Shown: one piece after another, positions 1-8,310 of the stretch
Position numbering within the stretch: the stretch's first letter is position 1
Layout of the letters: each line of letters opens with the position of its first letter
From: Oscillospiraceae bacterium
GTDB lineage: Bacteria > Bacillota > Clostridia > Oscillospirales > CAG-272
DNA length: 64,000 nt
Direction of reading: 5' to 3'
NCBI GenBank assembly: GCA_015064725.1
Contig: SVRQ01000004.1
Location: 1 to 64,000, forward strand
Program-made: the position numbers and the translations under genes
Notes under the pieces: model-generated
The model's database searches: none
What the model was told of the DNA's origin: nothing
The model's input: the letters and a program-made list of their open reading frames with translations, nothing else

Positions 1-126
1 ACATTATAGCACATTATCAGAACAATGTCAATATGTTTCGGAACAATGTCGATAATTTTTGATATTGTTCCGAAACGTTGTTCCGATAGAAAATCAATGC
101 TCCATTTTGACCCATTGATTTTGGGG

Positions 127-361
127 TGGGTCTCCGCGACCCAGCCCACATCACTTTACTGATCAAGTGCGCAAAATGAGCACATGAAATCAAGTTATCT
201 TTTTGATAACTTGAAAGTAAAAGTAGGCTGGACATCGTGTGTCCAGCCTACAAAAGGGTATAACATATATGGTGCGGGTCGCAGAGACCCGCACCAAAAC
301 CAAGTGGCGAATTTCGCCACTTGAAGGTTCACTATGGTCTGGGCACACCGTGCCCAGACCA
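127..361. repeat. Cluster of six unrelated short hairpins
   Basis: Six inverted repeats follow one another in 235 bases: 127-143 (TGGGTC/GACCCA), 190-214 (TCAAGTTATC/GATAACTTGA), 223-251 (GTAGGCTGGACA/TGTCCAGCCTAC), 270-296 (TGGTGCGGGTC/GACCCGCACCA), 301-323 (CAAGTGGCG/CGCCACTTG) and 335-361 (TGGTCTGGGCAC/GTGCCCAGACCA). Stems are perfect over 6-12 bp and loops are 3-5 bases, but the stem sequences differ, so this is a structural rather than a sequence repeat. No convincing gene lies in 1-366. The function is unknown; a palindromic repeat family of Clostridia or the end of the neighbouring mobile element are both possible. Confidence 0.75.
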
Positions 362-366
362 AGGGG

Positions 367-645
367 TTATTTTGCTTCGTCCTCGCACATAACGTCGTGC
401 ATTAGTCTCGCGCCGAGCTTGAACGCATATTCAAAGATAGCCGCCTCGCCAAGACTCATATACTCGCTCCAACAGTCGTGGAACTTTTCGAAGATCTCTT
501 TCTGCTCATCGGTGAAGCTTTTCTCCAAATCCTCGTGGTGCCGTGACATATAGCCGAGCAGTTCTTTCATCTCCTTCGAGTTGGTTCGGCTATCCTCTTG
601 AGGGATGATGTTTCCGTGCCAAAGTTCTTGAATCATAGAGTTCAT
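367..645 (-). CDS. DUF6809-like small mobile-element protein
   Basis: This 92-residue acidic, helical cytoplasmic protein starts with M-N-S-M-I-Q-E-L-W-H-G-N-I and contains an internal F-x-Y-A-F-K-L-G-A-R-L segment. Both match my memory of the DUF6809 family, which is common on integrative elements of Clostridia and has no known function. The start overlaps the stop of the upstream TnpV gene by four bases (ATGA), so the two are translationally coupled in one operon read leftwards. The length is normal for the family. I cannot assign a biochemical role; family membership is from memory, not from a search. Confidence 0.65.
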   Translation of the reverse strand: MNSMIQELWHGNIIPQEDSRTNSKEMKELLGYMSRHHEDLEKSFTDEQKEIFEKFHDCWSEYMSLGEAAIFEYAFKLGARLMHDVMCEDEAK

Positions 646-1013
646 CTATACACGACCTCCTTCAGCACGATTTCCTCGGCGCTTGCCTTGATGTTATTCA
701 TCATCTGTACCCAGCGCATCGGGTCGGAAGCTTTGAGTTCCTCGGTCACGCCCACACGTTCTGCCATCTGTGCGATATGTAAGTCGATCTGTCCGTGTGC
801 CTGCTCGTCAATGCGGTGGAGATGTTCGTTCAAGCGATTTTCGGTCATTAGGGTGGTGTACGTGCCTCTGCGGTGTTGTTTTATAAACGCAAGGTGCAGC
901 TTGCCGTACTTGCCGATCTCATAAGTTGTCTGTTCGCCAAGGTCAAGCAGGGGATAATATTGCTCGCCTCTGCGCTCGTATTCGATTCCGTTCTGTATCA
1001 TTCTATCCTTCAT
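642..1013 (-). CDS. tnpV: Transposon-encoded protein TnpV
   Basis: TnpV proteins are small accessory proteins of Tn4451-type and related elements in Clostridia; their role is not established. The order of motifs fits: an N-terminal G-x-x-Y-x-x-x-G-x-x-Y-Y-P-L-L segment, then G-K-Y-G-K-L-H-L-A-F-I-K-Q-H-R-R-G-T-Y-T, L-M-T-x-N-R-L-N-E-H-L, and a C-terminal W-V-Q-M-M-N-N-I-K-A-S-A-E-E-I-V. I chose the ATG at 1013 (123 residues) because an AGAGGAGG ribosome binding site lies just upstream (1022-1028 on the complement), although the frame is open to 1064. No transposase or recombinase is present beside it, so this is a remnant or the edge of an element. Confidence 0.85.
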   Translation of the reverse strand: MKDRMIQNGIEYERRGEQYYPLLDLGEQTTYEIGKYGKLHLAFIKQHRRGTYTTLMTENRLNEHLHRIDEQAHGQIDLHIAQMAERVGVTEELKASDPMRWVQMMNNIKASAEEIVLKEVVYR

Positions 1014-1017
1014 CGTT

Positions 1018-1242
1018 TTAGCCTCCTCTGTGAATCTTTCTGTAGATCTCGTGAATATCGTCAAGATGTGTCTGTGATTTTCGCATAATGCTGTTGTACT
1101 CTGCGGAGCAGAGAAACGAAAGCATGTCCTTCTTTTTCACCCAAATGCGGGAGTCAAGCATGATGCAATGGAGTTTATCTTCCACACACCAGCGGCGGAC
1201 TACCTTTTGCGGATTCCGTTTAAGTGTTGTTTTTCTCTCCAA
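1018..1242 (-). CDS. Small hypothetical protein, mobile-element accessory
   Basis: A 74-residue basic protein lies between the HTH-like gene and tnpV. The frame overlaps the upstream gene by about 40 bases if the TTG at 1242 is the start; an ATG at 1161 would give a shorter protein. The segment D-S-R-I-W-V-K-K-K-D-M-L-S-F-L looks like the end of an excisionase or MerR-like winged helix, where an aromatic-valine strand is followed by a helix, so a DNA-binding role is plausible but not proven. Its stop is four bases before the tnpV start, which fits a four-gene operon (1475 down to 367). Start and function are both uncertain. Confidence 0.45.
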   Translation of the reverse strand: MERKTTLKRNPQKVVRRWCVEDKLHCIMLDSRIWVKKKDMLSFLCSAEYNSIMRKSQTHLDDIHEIYRKIHRGG

Positions 1243-1475
1243 ATTCCCGGAATTTTGTATTTCTCGGGGTTTTCACCGTAGTCTTCAATGGCTCTCAGCA
1301 GGGCGTTTTTTTTGACCAGGTAACACCGCGTTTTCTTCCCGGTTGTCTCGTATGGAATGAGTCCGCTTTTGAGATAGTACCGCGCATCCAAATGGCTCAA
1401 ATGGCAGGCACGGCAAAGGTCTGCCAAGGAAAAGACGTCCGGCAAGCGGTGAATTTCGTCTAAATCGTAACGCAT
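1200..1475 (-). CDS. Small HTH-like DNA-binding protein
   Basis: This is the first gene of the leftward mobile-element operon. The start at 1475 has an AGGAGA site upstream (1484-1490 on the complement); the frame is open to 1571 but those residues are unlikely to be translated. The 91-residue product contains F-S-L-A-D-L-C-R-A-C-H-L-S-H-L-D-A-R-Y-Y (helix-turn-helix pattern) followed by L-I-P-Y-E-T-T-G-K-K-T-R-C-Y-L-V-K, a turn and strand as in MerR or excisionase wings. I infer a DNA-binding regulator of the element. Three copies of a 10-base motif lie directly upstream and are candidate binding sites. Confidence 0.55.
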   Translation of the reverse strand: MRYDLDEIHRLPDVFSLADLCRACHLSHLDARYYLKSGLIPYETTGKKTRCYLVKKNALLRAIEDYGENPEKYKIPGIWREKQHLNGIRKR

Positions 1476-1479
1476 AAAA

Positions 1480-1569
1480 AATTCTCTCCTAAATCGTGAA
1501 AAATTCTCTCCAAAAAAAGAAAAATCTCGATGTACTGCAGTTGCAATTCTTCTCTCGCGAATTCTCTCC
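1480..1569. promoter_or_regulatory. Three direct repeats AATTCTCTCC upstream of HTH gene
   Basis: AATTCTCTCC occurs at 1480-1489, 1502-1511 and 1560-1569, all in the same orientation and all upstream of the gene starting at 1475. The copy nearest the gene also supplies its ribosome binding site (complement GGAGAGAATT). Repeated sites in front of a small DNA-binding protein suggest autoregulation, but a purine-rich low-complexity stretch is an alternative. The rest of 1570-1840 shows no gene. Confidence 0.4.
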
Positions 1570-1843
1570 AAAGTGCAAAAAATTCCTCAAAAAACGAGGG
1601 GGCTGTATCGATTCCGATCAATTCGTTTTAGAGGGATTTTTAAAAATCTTTATCGTTTGTGTGGTTTTGGTATCGGCAGGGGATTAACGGCCTGACGATG
1701 CCGAACCACAGTCCATAGAGAAGATTTTTCATCCTCCCGAAGGACAATTCCCTTGGCTGCATCTGTGATTCAGAGAACAATAAAAAATATATAAAAACAT
1801 CAATAAAAATATAAGCATATTTCTTTTATCCCTTTAAATCACA

Positions 1844-1872
1844 TTGACTTTTTGCCTGTTCTAAAATATAAT
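1844..1872 (+). promoter_or_regulatory. Sigma-A-type promoter of the GH38 gene
   Basis: TTGACT at 1844-1849 and TATAAT at 1867-1872 are separated by 17 bases, about 55 bases upstream of the GH38 start. This is close to the vegetative consensus. Confidence 0.7.
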
Positions 1873-1926
1873 TAAATATATGAGAAAGCATATTTATGGT
1901 TTTATAAAACCAAAGGAGGAAGAAAT

Positions 1927-4900
1927 ATGGATATTATGCATTCGGAGTGGAAGGTCCGCATAGAGAACTGGATGGCGGTACTCAAGCAGGAATTGTATCA
2001 GCCTATCGGCGAGATCTCCTTTTCCGCTCGCAAAACAAAAGAATATCTTACCCCCGAACAGGCTTTGGCAGGTGAGTTTGAACCCGTTTCCCCCGGCTAT
2101 ACTTGGGGTGACACTTGGGAATATTGCTGGTTCCGCGGAAGCGTTACCGTGCCCGAAGGCGTGGACGGAAAGAGAATCGTTATGAAGCTTGCCCCGGGCG
2201 GCGAGTCCACCATTTTTGTAAACGGAGAAGCTTTCGGCACTTACCGTGCGGATTGGATAGCGGAAGACCACCACTATATGGTGGACAACTATCTGACAAG
2301 GGACGCAAAAGCGGGAGAGCGCTACGATATATTGATGGAAACGTATGCAGGGCATTACTATGCCACGGCGGGCTACGGCTGTTATACGGGTCCCGTGCTT
2401 CCTGACGGGGAACAATTTGTTGACCCCTTAAAGGAGGGAGCACGCAGAACGCTCGGAAAATGCACCTACGGCATCTGGAATGAAGAAGCTTACCAGCTTT
2501 ATATGGACGTTGACACGATATACAGACTTCTCGGCGTGCTTGACGATACCTCTCTTCGCGCTTCGAAAATTTGCGATGCGCTTGAACAGTTCACGCTCAT
2601 CGTCGATTTCGAGCAGGACATGGAAAAGAGAAACGCTTCTTATAAGGCCGCGCGAGAGGCTATGCGCCCCGTAATGGAAGCCGTTAACGGCTCCACCGCG
2701 CCCGTTTTCTATGCGATAGGCAACGCGCACCTCGACCTTGCTTGGTGTTGGCCTCTTGCGGAAACTTACCGCAAGACAGCGCGCACGTTTGCCGCGCAGC
2801 TTCGCCTTTTGGAAGAATATCCTGACTATAAATTTATTGTAAGCCAGCCTGCGTGCTATGAAATGGTGCGCGAGCATTACCCCGAGCTCTTCGAGCGTAT
2901 CAAGAAAGCCGCAAAAGATGGTCGTTGGATAGCGGACGGCGCGATGTGGGTAGAGCCCGACACGAATATGGCGGGCGGCGAGGCTCTTGTCCGTCAGCTT
3001 ATATACGGCAAACGCTATTACAAAGAGGTTTTCGACGTTGACAGCGAGCTTCTCTGGCTTCCCGATACGTTCGGATATACGGCGGCGCTTCCGCAGATAC
3101 TTAACGGCTGCGGCGTAAAATATCTTGTAACCCAGAAGATATTCTGGTCTTATAATAAGGGCGAGCCGTTCCCTTATCATTACTTTAATTGGCAGGGTAT
3201 GGACGGCTCCAAGATAACATCCTTCCTTCCCACGAGATATGAGTATTTCACACATCCCACCGAGGCGAACGAGGTTTGGAAAAACAGAAGCCAGGCGCGC
3301 GACCTTGATGCCTTCCTCTATCCCTTCGGCTATGGCGACGGCGGCGGCGGCCCCACAAGAGATCACATTGAATATGCTCTTCGCCAGAAGGATCTTGAGG
3401 GCGGCGTAAAGATCAAAATTGCCGACCCCGTTGAATTTTTTGAGGATATGGAGGCGCAGAAGGGCAAGCCGAAGAACACTTACGTCGGAGAGCTTTACTT
3501 CACGGCGCACAGAGGCACATATACTGTTCAGGCGTCCGTCAAGAAAGGCAACAGAAAGAGCGAAGAAGCTCTGCGCGAGCTTGAATTCTGGGCTGTACCT
3601 GCGGCTCTTTGCGGCGGCGAATATCCCGCGGAAAAAGCGGAAGCGCTTTGGAAGGACGTTCTCCTTAACCAGTTCCACGATATTCTCCCCGGTTCTTCCA
3701 TCGGCAGAGTATATGTTGAAGCCGAAAAGCTCCACAACAAGGTTATAAACGAAGCGGGAGAGCTTCTTAAAGCAGCTCAGAACAAGCTTTTGGAAGGATG
3801 CGCGGATGCTTCCGCAGTGACTGTGTTCAACTCCCTCGGCTTTGAGAGAAAAGCGCTTGTAACGCTTCCCGAAGGTTTTGAAAACGGCGCACTTACGGCA
3901 GATGGCTCGTATATCTCCGTTGAAAACGGCAAGGCTCTTGTAACACTTCCTGCCTGCGGCGCGGTGTCCCTCGTTCCTGCGAACGAAGCGAAAGCGGCGG
4001 CAGGCGGCGTTGTGCTTACAAAGACGGATGCAGGCTTCGTTATGGAAAACGCGCTCGTTAAAGCCGTTATCAATGGCAGGGGCGAGGTTACTTCCTTTAT
4101 CCTCAAGGAAAGCGGCAGAGAGTTTGCAAAAGGTGCGATGAACCGCTTCCGCCTCTTCAAGGACGTTCCGAGAAGATGGGACTGCTGGGACATCGACTCC
4201 AACTACGTATATCAGGAGATCGACGGCGCATACGATATAAGCGTTGAGCTTATGGAACAGGGAATTGAAGGCGTGCTTAAAGTAACGGGTAAGCTTCTCG
4301 ATTCCTCTTACACGCAGTATATCCGCCTTGCCAAGGATTCCAAGAGAATAGAATTTGAAACGGAAGTTGATTGGAAAGAGCTTCACAAGCTTCTCAAGGT
4401 TGGTTTCCCCGTGGACGTTTATGCGGAAAACGCTATAAACGAAATGCAGTTTGGCTACGTGGAACGCCCCACGCACCGTTCCAGACTTTACGATAAAGAA
4501 AGATTTGAGGTCTGCAACCACCGTTACTCCGCGCTGCGCGACGGCTCTCACGGTGCGGCGGTAATGAACGATTGCAAATACGGTATTTCCGTAAACGAAA
4601 ACAGTATGGAGCTTACACTCCTTCGCTCGGGTGCTTGCCCCGACCTTCGCACGGACAACCGTGTTCATAACTTCACATATGCTTTTACTGCTTGGGAAGG
4701 TGATTTTGCTTCTTCCGACGTGGTAAAACAGGCTTATGAGCTTAATATCAAGCCTTCCGTTGTTTCCGGCGGCAAGCTTGATGCAAGCTATCTTTCCGTT
4801 GATAACGATAATATCATCATCGATACCGTTAAGATGGCGGAGGACGGAAGCGGCGATATTATCGTTCGCCTTTACGAATCCAAAAAAGCTGCCGTTACGA

Positions 4901-5049
4901 CAAAGCTTCACGCGGCGTTTGCAAAAGAATGCAAGGCTTACGCTTGCGATATGCTTGAAAACGTACAGGAAGAGCTCTGCTGTGAAAACGGCATGGTGGA
5001 TCTTTCCTTCCGCGCTTTCGAGATCAAGACAGTACGTCTTTGCCTTTAA
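1927..5049 (+). CDS. GH38 alpha-mannosidase
   Basis: The 1040-residue enzyme is expected to remove terminal alpha-linked mannose from oligosaccharides by a retaining, zinc-dependent mechanism. The order is typical of bacterial GH38: an N-terminal beta domain (about 1-250), a catalytic domain that opens with G-N-A-H-L-D-L-A-W (zinc ligands H268 and D270), the nucleophile D380 in W-L-P-D-T-F-G-Y, and a glycine-rich F-G-Y-G-D-G-G-G-G-P loop near 465, then a long C-terminal beta region. Length is normal. There is no signal peptide, so it is cytoplasmic and probably acts on imported N-glycan or yeast mannan fragments. An AAAGGAGG site sits before the ATG. It is transcribed alone, from its own promoter to a strong terminator. 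Confidence 0.95.
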   Translation: MDIMHSEWKVRIENWMAVLKQELYQPIGEISFSARKTKEYLTPEQALAGEFEPVSPGYTWGDTWEYCWFRGSVTVPEGVDGKRIVMKLAPGGESTIFVNGEAFGTYRADWIAEDHHYMVDNYLTRDAKAGERYDILMETYAGHYYATAGYGCYTGPVLPDGEQFVDPLKEGARRTLGKCTYGIWNEEAYQLYMDVDTIYRLLGVLDDTSLRASKICDALEQFTLIVDFEQDMEKRNASYKAAREAMRPVMEAVNGSTAPVFYAIGNAHLDLAWCWPLAETYRKTARTFAAQLRLLEEYPDYKFIVSQPACYEMVREHYPELFERIKKAAKDGRWIADGAMWVEPDTNMAGGEALVRQLIYGKRYYKEVFDVDSELLWLPDTFGYTAALPQILNGCGVKYLVTQKIFWSYNKGEPFPYHYFNWQGMDGSKITSFLPTRYEYFTHPTEANEVWKNRSQARDLDAFLYPFGYGDGGGGPTRDHIEYALRQKDLEGGVKIKIADPVEFFEDMEAQKGKPKNTYVGELYFTAHRGTYTVQASVKKGNRKSEEALRELEFWAVPAALCGGEYPAEKAEALWKDVLLNQFHDILPGSSIGRVYVEAEKLHNKVINEAGELLKAAQNKLLEGCADASAVTVFNSLGFERKALVTLPEGFENGALTADGSYISVENGKALVTLPACGAVSLVPANEAKAAAGGVVLTKTDAGFVMENALVKAVINGRGEVTSFILKESGREFAKGAMNRFRLFKDVPRRWDCWDIDSNYVYQEIDGAYDISVELMEQGIEGVLKVTGKLLDSSYTQYIRLAKDSKRIEFETEVDWKELHKLLKVGFPVDVYAENAINEMQFGYVERPTHRSRLYDKERFEVCNHRYSALRDGSHGAAVMNDCKYGISVNENSMELTLLRSGACPDLRTDNRVHNFTYAFTAWEGDFASSDVVKQAYELNIKPSVVSGGKLDASYLSVDNDNIIIDTVKMAEDGSGDIIVRLYESKKAAVTTKLHAAFAKECKAYACDMLENVQEELCCENGMVDLSFRAFEIKTVRLCL

Positions 5050-5060
5050 TTTAATACAAA

Positions 5061-5094
5061 AAGCCAATCGATCGGCAGATCGATTGGCTTTTCT
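5061..5094 (+). terminator. Rho-independent terminator after GH38
   Basis: The arms AAGCCAATCGATC and GATCGATTGGCTT form a perfect 13-bp stem with a four-base loop, followed by T residues. It may also serve the convergent tspO gene. Confidence 0.85.
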
Positions 5095-5121
5095 GCATCA
5101 TAAAACGCTTTGTTCATATGC

Positions 5122-5610
5122 TCATCTGTTTAAAAACCATATACCTATGTTAAGGTATCCTGCGAAAGCGACCCAAACGGCATATGGTATTTGCAGATAC
5201 GCGGCTAAAGGAGAAACTCTTTTGTAATATATTATTGTAAGTATTATCAGCAAAAGAAGCACGCAAAGCCATATAAAAGAGAACAAAAACAGGCGCATAT
5301 TAAAGAAAAGTATGCTCCAAACGAAATTGAATGCAAGGCTTGCTGCGTATGCGGCAATGCCGGTATCCGCATTTTTGCGGTCTTTTTCTCTGTTCTTACA
5401 TACGATAGCACAGCTTATTCCCATTAAAACGTATAATATCGTCCAAACTATGGGGAAGAGTATGGATGGAGGGGAAAGCGGAGGCGTTTGCACCTCATTG
5501 TATATCCCCATATTATCCATCGTGATAAAAGCGGAAAGCAAGCCGACAATGACGGGAATTGCGATAGAGATGGCAAACAACTTTATGTTGTTTTTGGTTT
5601 TGTTTTTCAT
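5122..5610 (-). CDS. tspO: TspO/MBR family protein (tryptophan-rich sensory protein)
   Basis: TspO is a five-helix membrane protein that binds tetrapyrroles and sterol-like ligands; in bacteria it is linked to porphyrin handling and stress. The 162-residue product has five hydrophobic segments and the family signatures: P-P-L-S-P-P (43-48) with W56 shortly after, F-N-F-V-W-S (94-99) and P-Y-A-V-W-V-A-F-A-G-Y-L-N (142-154). Length is normal. It is a single gene convergent with GH38, and its upstream side faces the FlaR-like gene. The ligand cannot be judged from sequence alone. Confidence 0.9.
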   Translation of the reverse strand: MKNKTKNNIKLFAISIAIPVIVGLLSAFITMDNMGIYNEVQTPPLSPPSILFPIVWTILYVLMGISCAIVCKNREKDRKNADTGIAAYAASLAFNFVWSILFFNMRLFLFSFIWLCVLLLLIILTIIYYKRVSPLAAYLQIPYAVWVAFAGYLNIGIWFLNR

Positions 5611-5676
5611 AGTGTGGTTCCTTTGTTTCTGTTTTTCTTTATTTATATGCGTTGGTGCGGTATTTTATACTGCCTA

Positions 5677-5705
5677 TTGAAAACGGCAAAAAATTATGTT
5701 AAAAT
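5677..5705 (+). promoter_or_regulatory. Promoter of the FlaR-like kinase gene
   Basis: TTGAAA (5677-5682) and TAAAAT (5700-5705) with a 17-base spacer lie just upstream of the ribosome binding site at 5713. Confidence 0.6.
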
Positions 5706-5725
5706 AAAAAACAGGAGGATTAGCT

Positions 5726-6229
5726 ATGCAGAAAATTATTGTAATCGGCTCGCCCGGCGCGGGAAAGAGCACTTTTTCACGAAAGCTGCGCGATGTTTTA
5801 CATCTTCCGCTTTTTTATCTTGATATGATATATCACAGACCCGATAGAACGACCGTCCCGCGGGAGGAGTTTGACAAAAAGCTTTCCGAAATACTTGCAA
5901 AAGATAAATATATAATCGACGGTAACTATCAGCGCACGCTTGAGGTGCGTTTGCGCGAATGCGACACGGTATTTTTGCTCGATTTTCCGCTTGAGGTCTG
6001 TCTTGATGGGGCGCTGGCGCGTGTCGGAAAGAAACGGGAGGAGATGCCGTGGGTCGAAGAAGAGCTTGATCCCGAGTTTAAAAAATGGATAGAGGATTTT
6101 CCTCATATCAAGCTTCCGAAGATATACGAGCTTCTTGAAAAGTATAAGCACGAAAAGAATATAATTATTTTTAAGAGCCGCAAAGAAGCGGATGAATATT
6201 TGAAAACTATAGAAAAATCCAACGGCTAA
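5726..6229 (+). CDS. P-loop nucleoside kinase-like protein (FlaR/AdK-like)
   Basis: The 167-residue cytoplasmic protein begins with a beta strand and the Walker A loop G-S-P-G-A-G-K-S-T (8-16). D-G-N-Y-Q-R-T-L (about 71) and R-x-R-E-C-D-T-V-F-L-L-D-F-P are typical of the small adenylate-kinase-like proteins once called DNA topology modulation protein FlaR. Such proteins probably phosphorylate a nucleotide or small metabolite, but the substrate is not known. C-terminal F-K-S-R-K-E-A-D-E-Y-L matches the family ending. The start is supported by CAGGAGG. It is transcribed alone. Confidence 0.85.
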   Translation: MQKIIVIGSPGAGKSTFSRKLRDVLHLPLFYLDMIYHRPDRTTVPREEFDKKLSEILAKDKYIIDGNYQRTLEVRLRECDTVFLLDFPLEVCLDGALARVGKKREEMPWVEEELDPEFKKWIEDFPHIKLPKIYELLEKYKHEKNIIIFKSRKEADEYLKTIEKSNG

Positions 6230-6313
6230 TGTTGCGTACTCTTGAGGACAGTTTTGACAGGTATGCTAAACTGACAGGCAAATAAAGTTATAAGGATTTT
6301 TAAGATTGTTATA

Positions 6314-6342
6314 TTTACATTTTGCAGATTCTATGATATAAT
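6314..6342 (+). promoter_or_regulatory. Promoter of the 75-residue gene
   Basis: TTTACA (6314-6319) and TATAAT (6337-6342) are 17 bases apart, 64 bases before the start codon. Confidence 0.6.
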
Positions 6343-6405
6343 CAAATCAAATGTAAAATCAGTCAATAAACTTGAAGCTATAATATAGTTGTAGGAGGGG
6401 CAAAA

Positions 6406-6633
6406 ATGGGAATTTTCAGAAATATTTTCTTCAAAATGGCCGGTGAAAAAACATTAAGAAAAAAGTCGGATAAGATGTTTAATAAACTCATAAAGGTAGG
6501 CTTCTATGAAAAAGAAGGTAAAAAGCATATGAGACTGGCTAATAAGTATAACGATTACGTAAATGCCATTGGTGGCAAATGCGCAAGGAAACTACCAAAG
6601 CGCGAGCACGGATGGTATATTCATAAAAAATGA
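6406..6633 (+). CDS. Hypothetical small basic protein
   Basis: I do not recognise this 75-residue protein. It is lysine-rich (M-G-I-F-R-N-I-F-F-K-M at the start, K-K-V-x-x-x-G-F-Y-E-K-E-G-K-K-H in the middle) and has no membrane segment or cysteine motif. It is likely real: a GTAGGAGG ribosome binding site, a good promoter upstream and a hairpin terminator downstream frame it exactly. Possible roles include nucleic-acid binding, but nothing specific is visible. Confidence 0.65.
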   Translation: MGIFRNIFFKMAGEKTLRKKSDKMFNKLIKVGFYEKEGKKHMRLANKYNDYVNAIGGKCARKLPKREHGWYIHKK

Positions 6634-6689
6634 TAGAAAACTTAGTGATAAATTTTCAATTTGCCAAACAAACTACAAAATAGAATAGA

Positions 6690-6726
6690 AGCCACGGTTC
6701 TAATAATGTGAGCCGTGGCTTTTTGT
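6690..6726 (+). terminator. Hairpin terminator after the small basic protein
   Basis: AGCCACGG (6690-6697) pairs with CCGTGGCT (6713-6720), followed by five T residues. Confidence 0.7.
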
Positions 6727-6871
6727 GTGCCATAAAAGTCTATCTGTTTTTCCTGACAAGCACTGCATTTGTGTCCACAAATGCAAAACATGGCATAACT
6801 CTTTCGAGATATACCGTATTCTTGCAAAACTGTCCTTTAGGGTACGACCCTAATTCCGTTGGATTTTTTGC

Positions 6872-8299
6872 TTATTCGATCTCTTCGTCCGTGAATTTTT
6901 CTTTTATTTCATAAAAATCGAGGATAGGAATGAGGATAAGCGCGGTAAGACCTGCGGTAAGACCGCCGTTGTAGAGAACGAAACCGCCGTGAAGCGCGGA
7001 AGTGGATGTGCAAATGATCGCGTTTACAATTCCCGCTACCGTGCCGACCTTCCAGCCGTATTTACCTGCAAACGGGCAAAGACCCGTTGCGAAGGCAAGA
7101 CCGTTTATATACCCCTGCGTTGCAAGCGACCAACCCATGGGGAGTCCCGAAAGCGTGCAGATGCCAAATGTTATTGCGTTTAGCAGGGAATAACCAAATA
7201 CGATGGGCCAGACGTTTCGCGGAGTTTGACCCGAGGCGGAAAAGGTTATGGCGGCTATGGTGACGCCTGCCGTTGGTCCCGTATATCCCACGCCGATGGG
7301 GGATAAAAAGATAAAGTTGAGGTAGAGCAGTATGCAAAGCCCGTATATGCCGACGTTTATAAAACAAAGCGGCGTGCCGAACGATCTTACAAAATCCGCG
7401 TTATGCCCCGTGCTTTTCCAAAGCTTTTCGTATCCCCTGAAGCTGCATTTATTGAGCAAGAAGCCTAAAACGATGGAAAGCACAAAGACTATGGCAAAGA
7501 ACACCGTCATAAAATCGCCGTAAGAGGATCCGTTCTTAAGGTACAAGGGATTATCGCGTGAGAGCGCGTCCGGCGCCTCTATCCCGAGCGTTTTATACAT
7601 AAACGCATAAACGAACATACCGAGAATGCCGATGGCAAGACCTGCCTTGTAAAGGTTGAAGGCGCGGTGCATTTTCGTTGTCCCCGGCAGGAGCGCAGGC
7701 ACGATGAAGCCCGTGGCAAGCCCGAAGAGGAGCGCAAGCACTATGCCAAGCGCGGTAATATGGACTTCACCGAAAACGTAAGCATCGCCAATGGTATAGC
7801 GGAACAAAAAGTCGCTGATGAAAGGACCGAGCGCCGTTGCAAACATTGCAATATGCACGTTTTCGCAGAACTTCAGCTTGCGTACTTTACAGTAAACGTA
7901 AACTCCGCAAAAAGGCGGCCACATATTTATAAAATTGAGTCCGTAGAAGCAATGCGCCGTGATAAGAAAGTAGCCTGCAAGCGTTGTTGCCGTCGGCTTC
8001 GTATGGGAAACGACCATAACGAGGTTGCAGGCAAGTCCGCAAAGCGCGGCGTTGAAAAGCGTACTGCCAAGTCCGCCGATGTTAAAATAGTCCGTCACGA
8101 GCTTTGAGGGTGATGTCATTATAAGATAAAGATTATGAAGGAACGAGCCGGTCTCGCCGCTCATTTCGATTGCTATCGGCGTTGCAACAAGAAACGCAAC
8201 GGACCAAAAAAGCATATACAGCGTCAGAAGCCTGCTGTTCCATTTTTCTTTTTTCGCTTTTTCTTCGTCTGTTAAAACAGTAGCTATTGCAGTGTCCAT
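6872..8299 (-). CDS. DUF1576-like polytopic membrane protein
   Basis: The 475-residue protein has about 11-12 hydrophobic segments and a soluble N-terminus. The conserved-looking stretches N-I-G-G-L-G-S-T-L-F-N-A-A-L and G-L-N-F-I-N-M-W-P-P are what I remember of DUF1576, an uncharacterised family of membrane proteins in Firmicutes. Glycine-rich repeats in the second half (A-F-A-T-G-L-C-P-F-A-G-K-Y-G-W) suggest a transporter-like fold with two related halves. No substrate can be inferred. It is followed upstream, on the same strand and 11 bases away, by the LOG-family gene, so the two are probably co-transcribed (LOG first). Confidence 0.7.
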   Translation of the reverse strand: MDTAIATVLTDEEKAKKEKWNSRLLTLYMLFWSVAFLVATPIAIEMSGETGSFLHNLYLIMTSPSKLVTDYFNIGGLGSTLFNAALCGLACNLVMVVSHTKPTATTLAGYFLITAHCFYGLNFINMWPPFCGVYVYCKVRKLKFCENVHIAMFATALGPFISDFLFRYTIGDAYVFGEVHITALGIVLALLFGLATGFIVPALLPGTTKMHRAFNLYKAGLAIGILGMFVYAFMYKTLGIEAPDALSRDNPLYLKNGSSYGDFMTVFFAIVFVLSIVLGFLLNKCSFRGYEKLWKSTGHNADFVRSFGTPLCFINVGIYGLCILLYLNFIFLSPIGVGYTGPTAGVTIAAITFSASGQTPRNVWPIVFGYSLLNAITFGICTLSGLPMGWSLATQGYINGLAFATGLCPFAGKYGWKVGTVAGIVNAIICTSTSALHGGFVLYNGGLTAGLTALILIPILDFYEIKEKFTDEEIE

Positions 8300-8310
8300 T
8301 TTACACCTTC

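Noticed and set aside
17..553. Open frames at the left edge
   Set aside because: They run through the hairpin cluster and over the DUF6809 gene in antisense, without ribosome binding sites.
2428..5067. Long open frame (879 codons) on the minus strand opposite the GH38 gene
   Set aside because: It mirrors the GH38 codons; the plus strand has the catalytic motifs, ribosome binding site and promoter.
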